From NCBI GenBank assembly GCA_039545295.1, contig BCIK01000010.1, positions 248,001 to 312,000 on the forward strand: a stretch of 64,000 nucleotides of DNA. Direction: 5' to 3'. This document shows positions 1-12,200 of this stretch, in pieces (positions within the stretch are counted from its first letter, which is position 1; the number at the start of each line of letters is the position of its first letter). The notes below the pieces were generated by a model. The model was not told the origin of the DNA, did no database searches, and was given only the letters and a program-made list of their open reading frames with translations. Origin of the DNA: Udeniomyces pyricola. Lineage: Eukaryota > Basidiomycota > Tremellomycetes > Cystofilobasidiales > Mrakiaceae. The translations under genes were made by a program, and so were the position numbers.

Positions 1-84
1 GCCCAGGACTCTGCCCGTCGGATGAAGGCTTGGTACGATGGAGCGCCTGCTGGCTCAGTTGATATCAAGCGCTCGAGGGCATGA
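1..84 (+). CDS. 3' end of a truncated gene, product unknown
   Basis: An open frame enters from the left edge and ends at a TGA at 82-84. It encodes about 27 residues, starting AQDSARRMKAWYDGAP and ending in a basic stretch KRSRA. The codon choice (gcc, cag, gac, tcg, ggc) is like that of the real exons downstream, and an AT-rich non-coding stretch follows directly, which is why it is read as a C-terminal tail. Nothing in the tail identifies a family. The rest of the gene lies outside the window. Confidence 0.5.
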   Translation, partial: AQDSARRMKAWYDGAPAGSVDIKRSRA

Positions 85-586
85 TACTACCCTGTTGGAT
101 GCTTACTTAGATTTTTGGTGATTCCGCATATATACCCTTCGATTTAATTTACCCCCTTTTATTGCCAGCGTCTCTGTTGTTGCGTTGTTTCCCGTGATCG
201 AGATGGAGACGACATACATATAACTTGAGACTTGGGTACTCGGTGAGCTAGTTGAATAGAGGAATAAGAGTAGCTAAATAATAGTCGAATGTGCACTTGG
301 TACTCATATGCACGTAGATGTACTTGATGGGTGGCAATGTGATATATTATGATCCACGTACGCGGTAACTACGTCACACGTACTATTAGCGGTCGTGTGC
401 GCGCTCGATGACTGAACATCGAACAGTTCCCGACTCTGCGACCAAGCGGACGTGAGATGACGATGAAGCGCATTGTGCCGGCCAGGAGTTTCTTTCCTCT
501 TTCCTCCTTCCTCTTTGTCCCTCTCGACCTCGGCTCCCTTCTGTGCACTCGTTTTCTCTCCAGCCCTCCCTCACTATATCTGTACC
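85..586. other. intergenic region upstream of the 587-2715 gene
   Basis: The first 300 bases are AT-rich with no sustained open frame, fitting the 3' region of the truncated gene. From about 430 the plus strand becomes pyrimidine-rich (cttt, cctc, ctcg runs), typical of the leader upstream of fungal start codons. An ATG at 457 opens a frame that runs to 768, overlaps the next gene out of frame and has no recognisable product. No RNA gene was seen. Confidence 0.5.
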
Positions 587-2715
587 ATGAGAGTGTAGGT
601 ATCTTTCTTCTCAACATGCTATCCCTGATACCGTTCCGCAAACTCCATGCTCTGCCATCTGACTTCGTTCTTGTCCGACAGAGCGACTACCCGCCAACGC
701 ACCGGCCAGCAGCAGCAGTCGCAACCTTCCCTTCATCAGGCCTCGTCCACCGCTCGCCTTTCCCATAACGCTTCGTCAGCTAGCTTGCGACCTCAGTACT
801 CATCCTCGAACTCCTCCGCCTCATTCCCAGCTTCCTCGGCTAGCTCGAGTTTATCGGCTGACACGGCCATCCCTCAAGTCCGCCACAACGCTGCGATCGG
901 ACGGACGGATGCCGCCGGGGATGGCACCGGCTCGACGCTCAGGGCATCACCATCAACCACCAACGACCCCAAGATGAACCATCCCGACGTTCATCGTCGG
1001 ACGACCGACACTGGCTTGCCCATCTCCGTGGACGATGACGACGATGCACCTTACGAGAACGCGGGCGTAGAGGACGAGGACGAGGTGGGCTCCACGACCG
1101 GTTCGTTGGGAGGAGAAGCCGAGGACGAACTCCCTTGGCAGCACTACCTTCCTCTTCTATTTGTCGCTCTCCCGCTCCTCGGCGGAGCTTTGATTGGACG
1201 AGCAGATAGTTGGAGCGATGGGCTTGTGTTCCTGCTTGTCGGGTACTGGATGTGGTTCTTGATAAAAAGTGAGATCTTCGTCGTACTCTCCTCGTGCACA
1301 CGCGCATATACGCACGCGTCCGAGCTTCATCTACCGCCCCGCTTCCTTCCTCCCTTCTTCCTTAGCTTGCTTTACGGGCGAATAGCGGGTAAAAACGCTT
1401 GGAGCTTATAAACCCCCACTCATACATATACTGATACCCTCGTCTTTCGCTTCATCATCCAGCTCCGTGGGAACTCTATCACAGTTCGCTTCATCACCAT
1501 CTCCTGCATGCACCCAATCACTCCGCCGATACACCTCAATCCCGCGCCTACCTCCTCGCGCATACGAACCTCAACCAGAACCACAACGTTTACCTCGCAC
1601 TCACCCTAGCTGCGCCTGTTCTCGGCTCGCTTCTTCTTCACCTCACACGGATCTACGCCTTGTCCCCAGCGTCGTCGGAACGCTACATGAACACGTTCAA
1701 CATCCGTCTGTTCTTCTTTGCCTCCGCAATCAAGCCTGTTCTCACTGTCAAATCTGTCCTACTGGAACGCAACGTTGCGCTCAAGAGGGTGCTTGGAAGA
1801 CCCAAGGAGGACGAATGGGAGGGTTTGAGGCGGAAGATGGCGGTGCTGGAAAGTGAAGTCAAAGGGTTGAGAGATGACAAGGCGGAGAGGGTGGAGTTGG
1901 GCGAGTTGAGGGAAGAGTTGGGCGGGAGGGTCCTTGGAGACTTGGGCAAGGCAGTTCGAAGGCAGGAGAGGCGAGGAGAATTGACGAGGCTAAGTTTGAG
2001 TGAGGTGCGTTGATCCACTCCATCTTTCCCTTCTCTTCCTTCCTCGTGATTGCTACGTATACCCTATCCCGCGACGCGAATCATGCTGACATAATTGACC
2101 TTGTCACTATCTTATGCCCTGTCTACTCAGAGGGTCGATCTCTTGACTGCCCATCTCTCATCGCTCGAGTCTGAACTGGAACTCGCCCGCTCCTCTCAAG
2201 CCAATACGACCTACTCTCTCTCTTGGCTTCTCTCTCTCCTACACTCCAGCACGAGTTCCTCGGCTACGTCCCTTCGACCCAGCAATGCATACAGACCCCT
2301 TTCAGCGGCGAATCGCTTCAGTGCTTCCGGCGGGCTAGCATCACCGCCGACGTTGACGAAACCGGCCTTTCGCGTTCGACCGTCTTCGTTGACGACTGCG
2401 AATCAACAAGCGCCCTCTCAGGCTCCGATCTTATCCCCGCCCTCCTCTCCGACCTCTTCGGCCGATACGGAAGACACAACGGATGCGACGATGCCTGGGC
2501 AGATAGATCCCGCGTCACATCGATCCTCCAGGCATAGGCAGCGATACAAGACGAGCGGGGCTCAAGGATCATCGCCGAACCATCGTGTGAACAGCGTAGG
2601 GTGGCTCGCCGGAGTCGTTTGGCGGGACCTCGTCATGATACCCGTACAGTTGGGTTGGACAATCGCGCTGATGCCAGTTCGGATCGGACTTTGGACGTTG
2701 AGACGAATGCTTTGA
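587..2715 (+). CDS. membrane protein of unknown function with coiled coil
   Basis: Proposed exons are 587-594, 682-1268, 1463-2004 and 2131-2715 (573 aa). The 8-nt first exon (ATG AGA GT) is joined across a GTAGGT...CGACAG intron. This avoids an upstream out-of-frame ATG at 616 that would otherwise precede the alternative start ATG at 647 (which gives 582 aa starting MLCHLT). The N-terminus is rich in Q, S and T, followed by an acidic stretch around residues 130-170. Two adjacent hydrophobic segments follow (LPLLFVALPLLGGALIG and LVFLLVGYWMWFLI), then a third (VYLALTLAAPVLGSLLLHL). A charged heptad-rich stretch comes next (LRRKMAVLESEVKGLRDDK) and continues across the last junction (LSSLESELELARS). 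The C-terminus has a further hydrophobic helix with basic residues. I infer an endomembrane protein and recognise no family. The later splice phases all agree; the start is the uncertain part. Confidence 0.75.
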
Positions 2716-4082
2716 TGAAGCAGCGACGTAAGAGGCCTGCGCACATGGGACCTGGGTGCGGCCGTAGGCAGACGAGATTATTTGATATATCGGGTGATCC
2801 ATTTCTCCTCTTTCCTTCACTGTTCTTGCTCGCTTCGTTTTTACGATGCTTCTTCATCTTTGTCGTTGTCCAAATGTCGCGAATTTTCCGATCGATGTTA
2901 CCCCTCCCTTCCTCTACTCTCCCCCCCCCCTTCTTCCCTCTTCCGGCCGGCCTTCCGCGCCTCCGTCTCCTCGACTCTTTGCCTTCACTCCGCGCATGTG
3001 CTTGATTTCGATCCCTCTCAGCTAGTTCAAAATGTCTGTAACATCTATCCCCTTGTTTCTTTCTATTTTGTCTTCGTATCCCTTCTTCTCTTTTACCTCT
3101 TTTCGACCGGTCGTGTCTTGTCTTATTATATCTGGGGATCATTGAGCTTCGAGGTTGGGGGTTATGCCTGTATGCAGATCGAACGGTTGTGCGGGGCCAG
3201 GGCGTACGTTACTACGAATGTGATCGACCTAGATCGAGGAGGTTATTACATACGCCGCAGGACTATGTATACACGCCGGCCTTTTGTTTTTGACGATCGA
3301 CGTGCAGCCGGCTGCGTGAATCGGTTGTATCATCATGTGTTTGATTAATTCTCGATCTGCTTTTGTTCAGTTGTATGATATGCATGATCAATCCGGAAAC
3401 ATCAGCGTGAGCTTGCTTGATGTCAAGATGTCGATTCGACGTTAATTATCGATCTCCGAATTTATGCGCCCTATAACGTCACGTATGATAAGGTGGTCGT
3501 GCGGACAAACAGCTAGCTATGATTGCGGAGTACGAGCTCGTTGTCGATAGAACAATATGTCGATGCAGATCGTAGATCATCGGATGCATCGATCATCATC
3601 ATACGTACATGAAAACGACACGCGATTTTATGCATCAAACAAGAGCGTACGACTTCGGAGCTTCGGAGGGTTATTGATTGAAGGTCCGGGGTCGCGTCAG
3701 CGCGTGGGCTGGATCCGTCATGTGCGCATGACTCTGTATCCAATTTCCAGGGTGGCTGCCGAGCTGCCGATCCGTTTTAGCTGGCCACGATCATACAGAT
3801 GGTGAGGCATGATGGGGGCGAAGACGTGGTTGGATTGAACGTTGAAAAGCTTTTTGGGTCGCGCGAAATGATGACGACGTCACATGCATGCATGGCATAT
3901 CGAGATAATATATATGTCTATGCCTATGATCCGTGGTGGCGCGTCGGTGGCTAGTTGAACGTGAGACGGACGTGTCGCGTGTGGGCCAAACAGGTAATAG
4001 GCGTGGCGGCTGAGACCGGAACGTCATACCCCGTGCGCAGGAAAGTGTGTGTGGTAAGGGGAGACTTTCGCTCCGCCGGCTC

Positions 4083-4133
<51 letters not shown>

Positions 4134-4366
4134 TTTGAGCTTTCTCTTCCCTCGCGCGCGGTTGGGATCGACGATTAACGCTTCCGCCGTATCCGGCTTG
4201 AGTTCCTATTGAGGTCACAGCAGTCAAGTTTTCCTAATGAATTAATGCCCTCACTTGTCACCACCATTTCCCTTCCGATCTTTCCCTCATAGTTCTCTTA
4301 TAACCTTCTGCCCCTCCCTCTCTCCTGTCCTCTGCCTTTACACCATCCAACGTTGCTCACTCCTCG
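2716..4366. other. intergenic region with 3' UTR, AT-rich block and poly-C tract
   Basis: From 2716 to about 3100 the DNA is pyrimidine-rich on the plus strand and probably holds the 3' UTR. From 3100 to 4060 it is AT-rich with many GATC, ATCGAT and CATG words and no coding signature. A 49-nt run of C occupies 4085-4133, about 230 bases before the next start codon. The final 110 bases are the CT-rich leader of the transporter gene. Open frames here are short and lack recognisable content. Confidence 0.55.
4085..4133 (+). repeat. poly-C homopolymer, 49 nt
   Basis: An uninterrupted run of 49 C residues, read directly from the sequence, lies between TCGT and TTTGAG. It sits in the upstream region of the MFS transporter gene. 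The complementary strand is a 49-nt G run, capable in principle of G-quadruplex formation. The assembled length of such a run is unreliable. Confidence 0.9.
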
Positions 4367-7300
4367 ATGCCCTCTATATTCCGCCGCAAAGAGGCTCCTC
4401 CGGCCCACGACGGCATGACGACCGTCCCGATCGATGCCCCCGGTAACCTCAACACCGCCGATATTGTCGATGCCCAACTTCGACAGACTCACGATCCCGC
4501 TCTCGACGAAAAGCATATCTCCTCCACCACAGGTCAGGGAAAGTTCACAGCTGATACCAAACACCGAATGTCTGAGGAATCGGAGGCGAGATTGGAGTTT
4601 CTCAGGGTCGATGAGAGTACGCTCGTCGATGGGATGCGATATGAGGACTTGACGTTGTTCGAGAAAAAATCTGTCTTGGTCAGTCGATGGCCCTTGTAGA
4701 TCATGACATCTTCTCTCTCATGTGGCCTCTTCCTTGTTGGGTTTACAAAGGAAGAGATATTGCGATTGGTAGTCCACTGAATATTCTGACCCAACGCATG
4801 TCATCGATCTTTCCTCCCCATTCCTTGAACCTGCCTCCTTGTCTTCTGAAACCTTCAGATCAACCGAGCTCTGGACGAACTCAACACTGGTCCCTCATCC
4901 ACCTTGGGTCTCGGACGATATTCCTGGTGTATCTTCTTCGTATGTTCATGGAAACCTTTCAATTTCATTCTCGTATGATGGATTGAAACATCAAGCCTGA
5001 CTCAGTTTCATCGATCTCTCATAACAGCTTTGCGGGTAGGTTCCGATAGGACTGAAGCGTTCACCATGACCGCCCCCTTCCTCCCTGCTCCCCCCCCCCC
5101 CTTCGTTCAGCCAAAGACTTACTCATAGCTTCGTTTGGCTTATCGTACGATTACAGCTTCGGGTACTTCCTCGATCTCTGCTGGGCCCAGGTGAGAATCG
5201 ACTCGAGCACTTTAGTGGTGTGTGCAGGGCGCATCATTGTCGTGAGGGCGTATGCTAACCACCTGCTCTCCACCTTTGATCTCTTTCTTCTTTCTCTGTC
5301 GGAATTTTCGTTCTGATCAGGCGTTCGGGCTCGTCATTGGTCCCATTGCTCAAGAATTCGGAATTCCCAACGATCAAGTCGGTCAGTCCCTATTCTCGAC
5401 ACCAACACTCAGGCGGGACAGGCCATCATCTTCGAAGAAAACAAAATAGTTATCATATGCGTATACTGACGCGCCCTGTTTCTTGCCTTGTGATGCTGGT
5501 CGTGTAACCAGCCAATTTATCGGTTGGATTCAGTGTCGGTCTTTGTTTGGGAGCTTTCGTACGTCTCGCGTTTCCTTCCGAAATCCTGATGACTAGCCGA
5601 CATGAGATCAAGAACCGTTTAGATTGACGTTTCACATTTCGAACATCGTCGATGGTTTATCCGTGACCATTTGGGCGGGCAATTCAGTTCTGGGGTCTCG
5701 CCGCAGACATCATCGGACGAAAGTGGTCGTTCAACTTGACTTGTCTCATTGCTTCGTGAGTGAACACGCCCCAAGCTACACTGGATCCGTCTTCAACCAA
5801 CATGGACCCTCGTAATGCTAGCGTGCTTGAGAGGGTTCAGCGAGAACGAAAGCAACTGTAGATCCGCAGCTGACCACAAGTCTAACGATTCGCCTTCGTT
5901 TGGTTATCAGCGTATTTGGCCTCATCTTTGCCGGTCCCTCTAACTGGGACGGAATCATTTTCATCGCTGCCTGCATTGGCTTTGGCGTAGGTAAGTCACT
6001 ACCGTATGCTCACCTTGCCCGATCTGGCTTCGCGATGTCGAGTGTGGCGAACCCTCCTGTTTCACTAGCTGCTCCGGCAGTCATTACCCAGACTTTCCTT
6101 CTGACACGCTTTCTTTTCTTTCCTTTCTCTACTGTTCGCTTCCTTCTTTGCCTTCCTCCCTTCTCCTCTGCCATCTGTCGTTTTACAAATTGATTTTCCA
6201 CCTCAAAGGTGGTAACATTCCGATCGACACGGCCATCACGCTCGAGTTCTTGCCCACAAACCGTCGGTTCCTTCTGGCGATGCTCTCCATCTTTCAACCT
6301 ATCGGCGTCGTTGTCTGTTCCGGCATCGCGTATGGATTCGTTCCGCCGTACTCGTGTGATACAGATCTGCTGTCTTGCAGGACGGGCGCGAGTCCGTGCT
6401 GTGAAAAGAGGGACAACATGGGATGGTGAGTTTCTTCCGTTTCGTTGCGGAGACGATAAATGGCGTACGCACTGAGATGATTGGCTGACTGGACTGTTCC
6501 ATACTCATCTTTTCCTCTTTCACGTCTTTTCGAACTGGGTTACATTTCTTGCTGTAGGAGGTACCTCATGATCACTGTCGGCTGTCTCACCTTGCTCGTA
6601 TTCGTCGCTCGATTCGTTGTCTTCACTTTCCAAGAATCTCCCAAGTACGTCTTGCCTTGATTTCTGCTCGAGCGAGTGCACGTGGACGTCCCTTGCTGTT
6701 CTTTCCTGACCTCTTCACCCTCTCTATCCACTGTGCTGTCATTTTGATCCCTACCAGATTTCTCCTCATCAAAGGTCACGACGAGCAGGCTATCGAGGTC
6801 CTGTACAGGATCGCCAAATTCAACCGCACCACTCCTCCTTCACTCACGATCGAAGACTTCCGTCTCCTCGATCAAGCTTACAAAGAGGTTGTTTCGATCG
6901 ATACCCTCCACTCGATCGAGGAGAAGGCCCAGATCGAAGCGGAGTATGCGACCGGGGCGAGGAAGCGAACGACGATGCAACAGGCCAAGCATCGACTTGT
7001 TGTCTTGGGCAACAGCTTCAAGCATCTCAAGGCGTTGTTTGCGACCAAGAGGTTGATCTGGTTGACGGCTTCGCTATGGATTGCCTATGTACGATTTACC
7101 CATCCTGCTTCCCGAAATTTGGAGTTTTCTGTTCTTTCTTCCTGCATAGAGGCTGATTGGACTGCTTTGTTTGATTGCCTTTCCCATTGTTTTCCCATCA
7201 GATGTCGCTATTCTTCTCGTTCTCCATCGCCGGTACCTTTTTGCCCCTGATCTTGCGAGAGAAGGGTATCTCTACCGAAGTAGACATCTCCACCACCTAC

Positions 7301-8418
7301 AGAAACTACGTCTTGACGTTCGTTCAAAATCCCTTCTCCCCCTTGATACGAAGAATCAACTCCTCCTTGGTTGATCTGGTCACACTTTTACTAACGCTCC
7401 CTTTCTCACCCTGTTTGGTTCCTTGCTCCTCATCCTACTCAGATACTTCCCTGGTATCTTTGCTACCCTTCTGGCGGGAGCTCTTATGGAAGTCCCACTG
7501 TTGGGCCGAAAATGGGCCATGGTCATTTCAGGTAAGCAAGCCTGACTGACCACGCCAACCCTCCTCGGGCTGAACACATGCACCCCTGAGCCTTTGATCT
7601 TTTTGACACTGAAAACCACAACCCGCTACATCCTTCTCTCCGGTTCCCTCCATCTGTAGCCGCCTTGATGGGAACGTCTCTCTTCCTGTTCGCTGCGACG
7701 GATTCCCTTGCTTCGTTTGTAGGCTTCAATGTGCTTGAATACTTCAGTGAGTAGAGCCGTTTTCCCAACGATTACTGCCCATCATTCCATGCGCGTCGAA
7801 GAAGCAGGCGTCGAGGTCTGCATAGTGGGTCCATATAGGCTCTTTCATTTGTGCATGGCGTAGTATTGACATGTTACTTCTCGTGACTTCCCCTCAGTGC
7901 AATCTCTGTATGCTGCCTTGCTCTACGGCGCGACACCCGAGCTCTTCCCTTCGCCTGTTCGAGGTTCAGGTTCCGGCATGGCTTCCGTTCGTTCTTTCTT
8001 CCTCCTTCCGTCATCTTGATCCGTAGTGTATGTGTAATTAATTCATCTCTTGGAATGTCGACTCGTACGTTCACAGACTCTCGGTCGAGTCGCTGGCATT
8101 ATCGCACCCATCGCTGCACAATCGTTTTTTAATCCGCACTCCAACGGCGTACTTTACCTTGCTGGAGGTGCGGCGTTCGTTAGTATGCTGGCCATTGCCA
8201 CGTTGCCTTGTAAGTACATCAACCTTGCGCTCTCATGACTATGCTTATGACAATGGGGGGCTGCACGAGAGGGTGGGTATGAGGGATGTTGTTTCGTCAT
8301 CATGAGGCTCGTTCTGATCAGTCGATTCTTTCTCCTCTGTTCTTTTCTCGGTTTCCCTTTCCCTCTGTTCTCGTCTTTTGCGACGCCAGTCGACACTCGA
8401 GGCAAACAGACCTTCTAA
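4367..8418 (+). CDS. major facilitator superfamily transporter (12 TM, sugar-porter/SV2-like)
   Basis: Seventeen exons join in phase: 4367-4678, 4859-4939, 5028-5035, 5157-5190, 5321-5381, 5512-5558, 5688-5755, 5911-5990, 6209-6425, 6558-6644, 6758-7088, 7202-7317, 7443-7531, 7660-7746, 7898-7986, 8077-8209, 8390-8418 (622 aa). The roughly 120-residue N-terminus is hydrophilic. Family marks are a loop-2 motif (GLAADIIGRKW), an acidic-aromatic TM1 (GYFLDLCWAQAFGLVIGPI), an ESPKFLL motif at the start of the central loop (the PESPR position of sugar porters), a second-half GRKWAM repeat of motif A, and PELFPSPVRGSGSG before TM11. By family knowledge it is a proton- or facilitator-type plasma-membrane permease. 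The substrate cannot be read from sequence; the SV2/SVOP-like organic-ion or sugar-porter clades fit best. The 8-nt third exon is unusual. Two donors (7318 and 7987) are GTTCGT. Confidence 0.92.
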
Positions 8419-9208
8419 GCCGAGGTTTCCTCTCATTTTATTTTGTTTCTTCTTTCTCTCACTTGAGCGTGTCCATGATCCCATCGTCTTCCTCGGTCTA
8501 CATATTTACTATCATAGCCTCATATGTTTCTTTGCTTTAGTTCGCGTCTTGAATTGGATCCCTCTTCTGTTGTTCAGACTGTGCCTGTTTAATTTGATCG
8601 GATTGTTTACTATTACTAGTTCGTTTTGCCTCTTCTTGTTATTAATGCTCATGAGATTTTGATCTGTGCGACAAAGATTGAGTCGAAACCAACCATGCCA
8701 TATTCGACGACCGTTGGAAGCGGTGATGACCTCGATGAACATGACAGAGTCAAGGAATGAAGAGGTTTGTAAACAAGAAACCGGAGATGTCGATGATCGA
8801 TCACGAATGCATGGGCCAGCTGTTTCAGACATCAAGCAAGACATGTGAACCCTAGGCGAACCATCTTCCTTCTCATCCTCGACTGCCCTTGTTCCTTCCC
8901 CTTCTTCCGTCCCTTGCCTCTTTTCTGCTGTCTCTTTCGGACTCATTTCCTCCCTCTCTTCCCCCCCCCTTCCCCCTTCCTCCTCCATACGAGTCCAAGC
9001 TAGCCTAGACTCGTCCCTACTCGTCTCTACCGCTCCTCTTTCCATCCCCTCCGTCCTCCTCCAGCTTCACACCCAAACGCTGCCATCCTCGTCTCGCCCA
9101 GTGTTCCTTGCCTTGGAACCCTTCCTCTCGTTTCCTCTGACCCGCGCCATCCACCTCCTCTGCCCTGCTCTGCCCTTGCCTTGAGATTCCTCGACTGGAC
9201 TCTCGATC
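8419..9208. other. intergenic region between the MFS gene and the AXL2-like gene
   Basis: The first 440 bases are AT-rich, have no coding signal and probably include the 3' UTR of the transporter gene. From about 8860 to the start codon at 9209 the plus strand is strongly C/T-rich (about 340 bases of cttcc, cctct and ccct words). Such a tract is the usual leader and core-promoter composition of fungal genes. No TATA box stands out. Confidence 0.5.
8866..9180 (+). promoter_or_regulatory. CT-rich leader/promoter tract of the AXL2-like gene
   Basis: This stretch is almost all pyrimidine on the plus strand and ends 29 bases before the ATG at 9209. CT-rich blocks near transcription starts are common in filamentous and basidiomycetous fungi. 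Its promoter role is inferred from composition and position only. Confidence 0.3.
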
Positions 9209-12200
9209 ATGTTATCCTTCGTGCTAGCGTTCCCCTTCGTCACTTTATCCATCCTCTTGGTCTCGTCCGTTCAGGCTCAACCGACCCTCCAATACGACAT
9301 CCCTGACCAACTTCCGCCGCTCGCTCACGTCTCGTTCGGCTACAACTTTTCCCTCTTTCAAGACACCTTCACCTCGACTTTGCCGATCGCATACTCCATC
9401 TCGGGCTTACCGAGCTGGGCAAACTTCAATGAGGAGAGCTTGACGTTTGTAGGCACGCCGACGTCGTTCGATGAGGGCAGGAGTCGCGTCAAAGTGACAG
9501 CGACCGATGCGGATGGGTACGTTCTCCATTGTGACCTTCTCCTTCCTTCGGTCTCTTTTCCCTTTACTCTCTTCCGTTTGGGTTCGGTCATTTCGACGCG
9601 TCTTTGGTTGCTTTCGACGCGCTCAAAAATAAAAACATCATCGCTAAACTATGTCATCGTCGTTTCCTTCACATCTTCCATAGCAACCGGACTTCTGTCT
9701 TCACTCTCCTCGTCGTCGACACGCTTCCGCCCATCGTTTACACACCCATCGCGACCCAACTGACCAACACCCAATCCATTTCATCTGCCGTTCGCCTTCC
9801 GTCCTCGCGAGGTGTTCTCATCCACCCTTACTACTCCTTTTCCCTCGGATTTACCCGCTCGACGTTTCTCTCGCCCAACGGACTGGCCATCTACTACTCG
9901 GCTCTCACCACTCAAAGCACGTCCTTGCCGTCTTGGCTGACGTTTGACAACTCGACGGCAACGTTTAATGGCGTCGCGCCTGCTTCAGGCTCTTGGGACA
10001 TCGTTCTGGCCGGCAGCGAGCAAGTCGGGTTCGGTGACGTTCGAGACATCTTGACCATCGAGATCGGCATTCACGCTCTCGACCTGTTGCAAGATCTGGC
10101 AGAGGTCGAAGCGGTGACGGGAACGCCGATTCAGCATCAGTTGGAAATCGATCAGTTGAGGTTGGATGGCAACGCGATTGAGAGGAAGGATTTGGTGGCT
10201 CAGGTGGAGGTACTGGGATATGAGGATTGGCTTTCGTTTGACGCGTAAGTTATTATCGTCCAAATCTTCATTCTTCTTTGCTTTCTTCTCCTCTTTCGGT
10301 GGGATAACCGGCTCGCTGACCTCATTGCTATCTGTTTCGCTATACGAACACCCCATCCCTTGCATCCACCTACGGCGTTTTGTCTTCTGCCAGTTCCAAC
10401 CAGACTTTACTCGGCACACCGCCCGCCTCGTTCATCAACGGCACGCGCACGCCTGTGGTTCTCCCGGTCGTCTTCTCCTCGGCCACGACCAACTCAACTT
10501 TGACGACGGCGCTCTCTCTCGCTTTTCATCCGTTTCCGTTCACCAACATGACCCTCTCCAATGTGACAGCTACGGGCAACACTTCCTTCTCCTTTGACGC
10601 TCTGCCTTATCTCACCAATCAATCGCTTGCCCTATCGGCTTCTTACTCTCCGGTCGACCTTGGCGACTGGCTTACGTTTGACTCTTCTTTGGGCGTTCTC
10701 AGCGGTCAAGTTCCTGGACTCGTCGATTACCAATCCGCCGACGTGGCCATCATTGCGACTGATCCTGCCTCGAACCTTCCCGCCACAGCCCACCTCGGCA
10801 TTCGCATCGCAGGCGCGACCGTCATTCCGTCCACCGTCACCACAACGTCCCCTTCATCGACGGGTACCGCTGCAGCTGCGAGAGCTGGTCTCTCGCGTAC
10901 CGCTCAAATCGTTATCGGCTCGGTCATCGGCGGCGTCTTTTTCATCATCCTTCTCATCCTCCTCGGTATCTTTTGCTGCATTCGTCGTCGACGTCGCAAT
11001 CACGCTACCGTGGCTACCGCAAACGGGTCCCAAGAACAGAAGACTACGGAAAAGCATGCGAACGGGCATGCTGGACTGGTCGATGTCGACCTCGTCGGAA
11101 CCGATCGAGACCCTTTTAGGAATGCTTCCACCGCGTCGTTCGGGAACTCTTATGGCGCCGGTTTCGCCGCGCTTCCCCTCGAGAGCCCGACAAAGGAGCG
11201 GGAGAAGCCTCGTCGCTTGAATCTGATGCGAGGCATCTTTGGCGGATCGCGATCCAACACTGCTCTGGATCCCGATATTGATTCGGATTCGTCCAACCGG
11301 CCTCCTTCCTCCCTTGGTTCCCCTCGAAGAGGATCGAACTTGCCCAAGGACCTCTCGGGTCTCCCTCGGTCGCTCGTCAGGTCGGATTCCAACGATTCGT
11401 TTTTCTCGGGCGACGAGCACGCCGCCTTGACGCCGGATGGGGAACCGAGGGTTGTAGGGGAGGATGGTAGTTCCCGGAGATTGTCGAGAGCTCCATTGAG
11501 CGATGCTGGATTGGCGTCGGGCCTAGCTGCAGGAGTGACGGCCGTGCCGTTTGGTGTTCGGCTTGTTGGAGGTGGCACCGATCGAAGAGGCGGGCAAGGC
11601 AATGATGACGCTCATGGTGGTCTACAAAATCGGACCGGTGGCGCTCGAGCTCCGAGTCTTCTTGGAATGCATAGCCTCAACTCGTCGAGCCCGACGTTCT
11701 CGAGCGTGGATGGAGACGCAAGTGAGGATGATGACGACGATGCAGCAGGCGACGTTGGTAGTCGGGCAAGTTGGGAGAGCGGTTCGAGCTTCCATTGGAG
11801 GGAGAGTGGCGAGGTTCGAGGGTCCGCTTCAGGAGGGACTGGAACGAGAGATTCGCTGGCTTCTGTCGGGGCTGGCGGTGGGTCGGGTCTGCGCATCGTT
11901 CGTGAGGGCAACAGCAGTCGGAGTCTCGATCAAGATGGTGCCTCGTCCGATGCATACCACCCTCATCAGCATCACTCTCACCAATTATCCAATCCTTCTT
12001 CCTTTTCTGCCAACACCAGTTCGTCCGACCTCAACCTCGCTCCACGACCTCGACACGCGTTCATCAACCGACACACGCCGACGACGACCGTGTTCCCACC
12101 TTCGTCCCTCTCTCGAGAGTTCACGGCCCATTCCTCTGACTTTGCCGATGCGGCGACGGCGTCGACGTCGGGGTCCCACCCCGAGTTTCCCTCTTCGCAT

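Noticed and set aside
457..768. 103-codon ORF overlapping the start of the first complete gene.
   Set aside because: It covers the leader and an intron of the proposed model and has no recognisable content.
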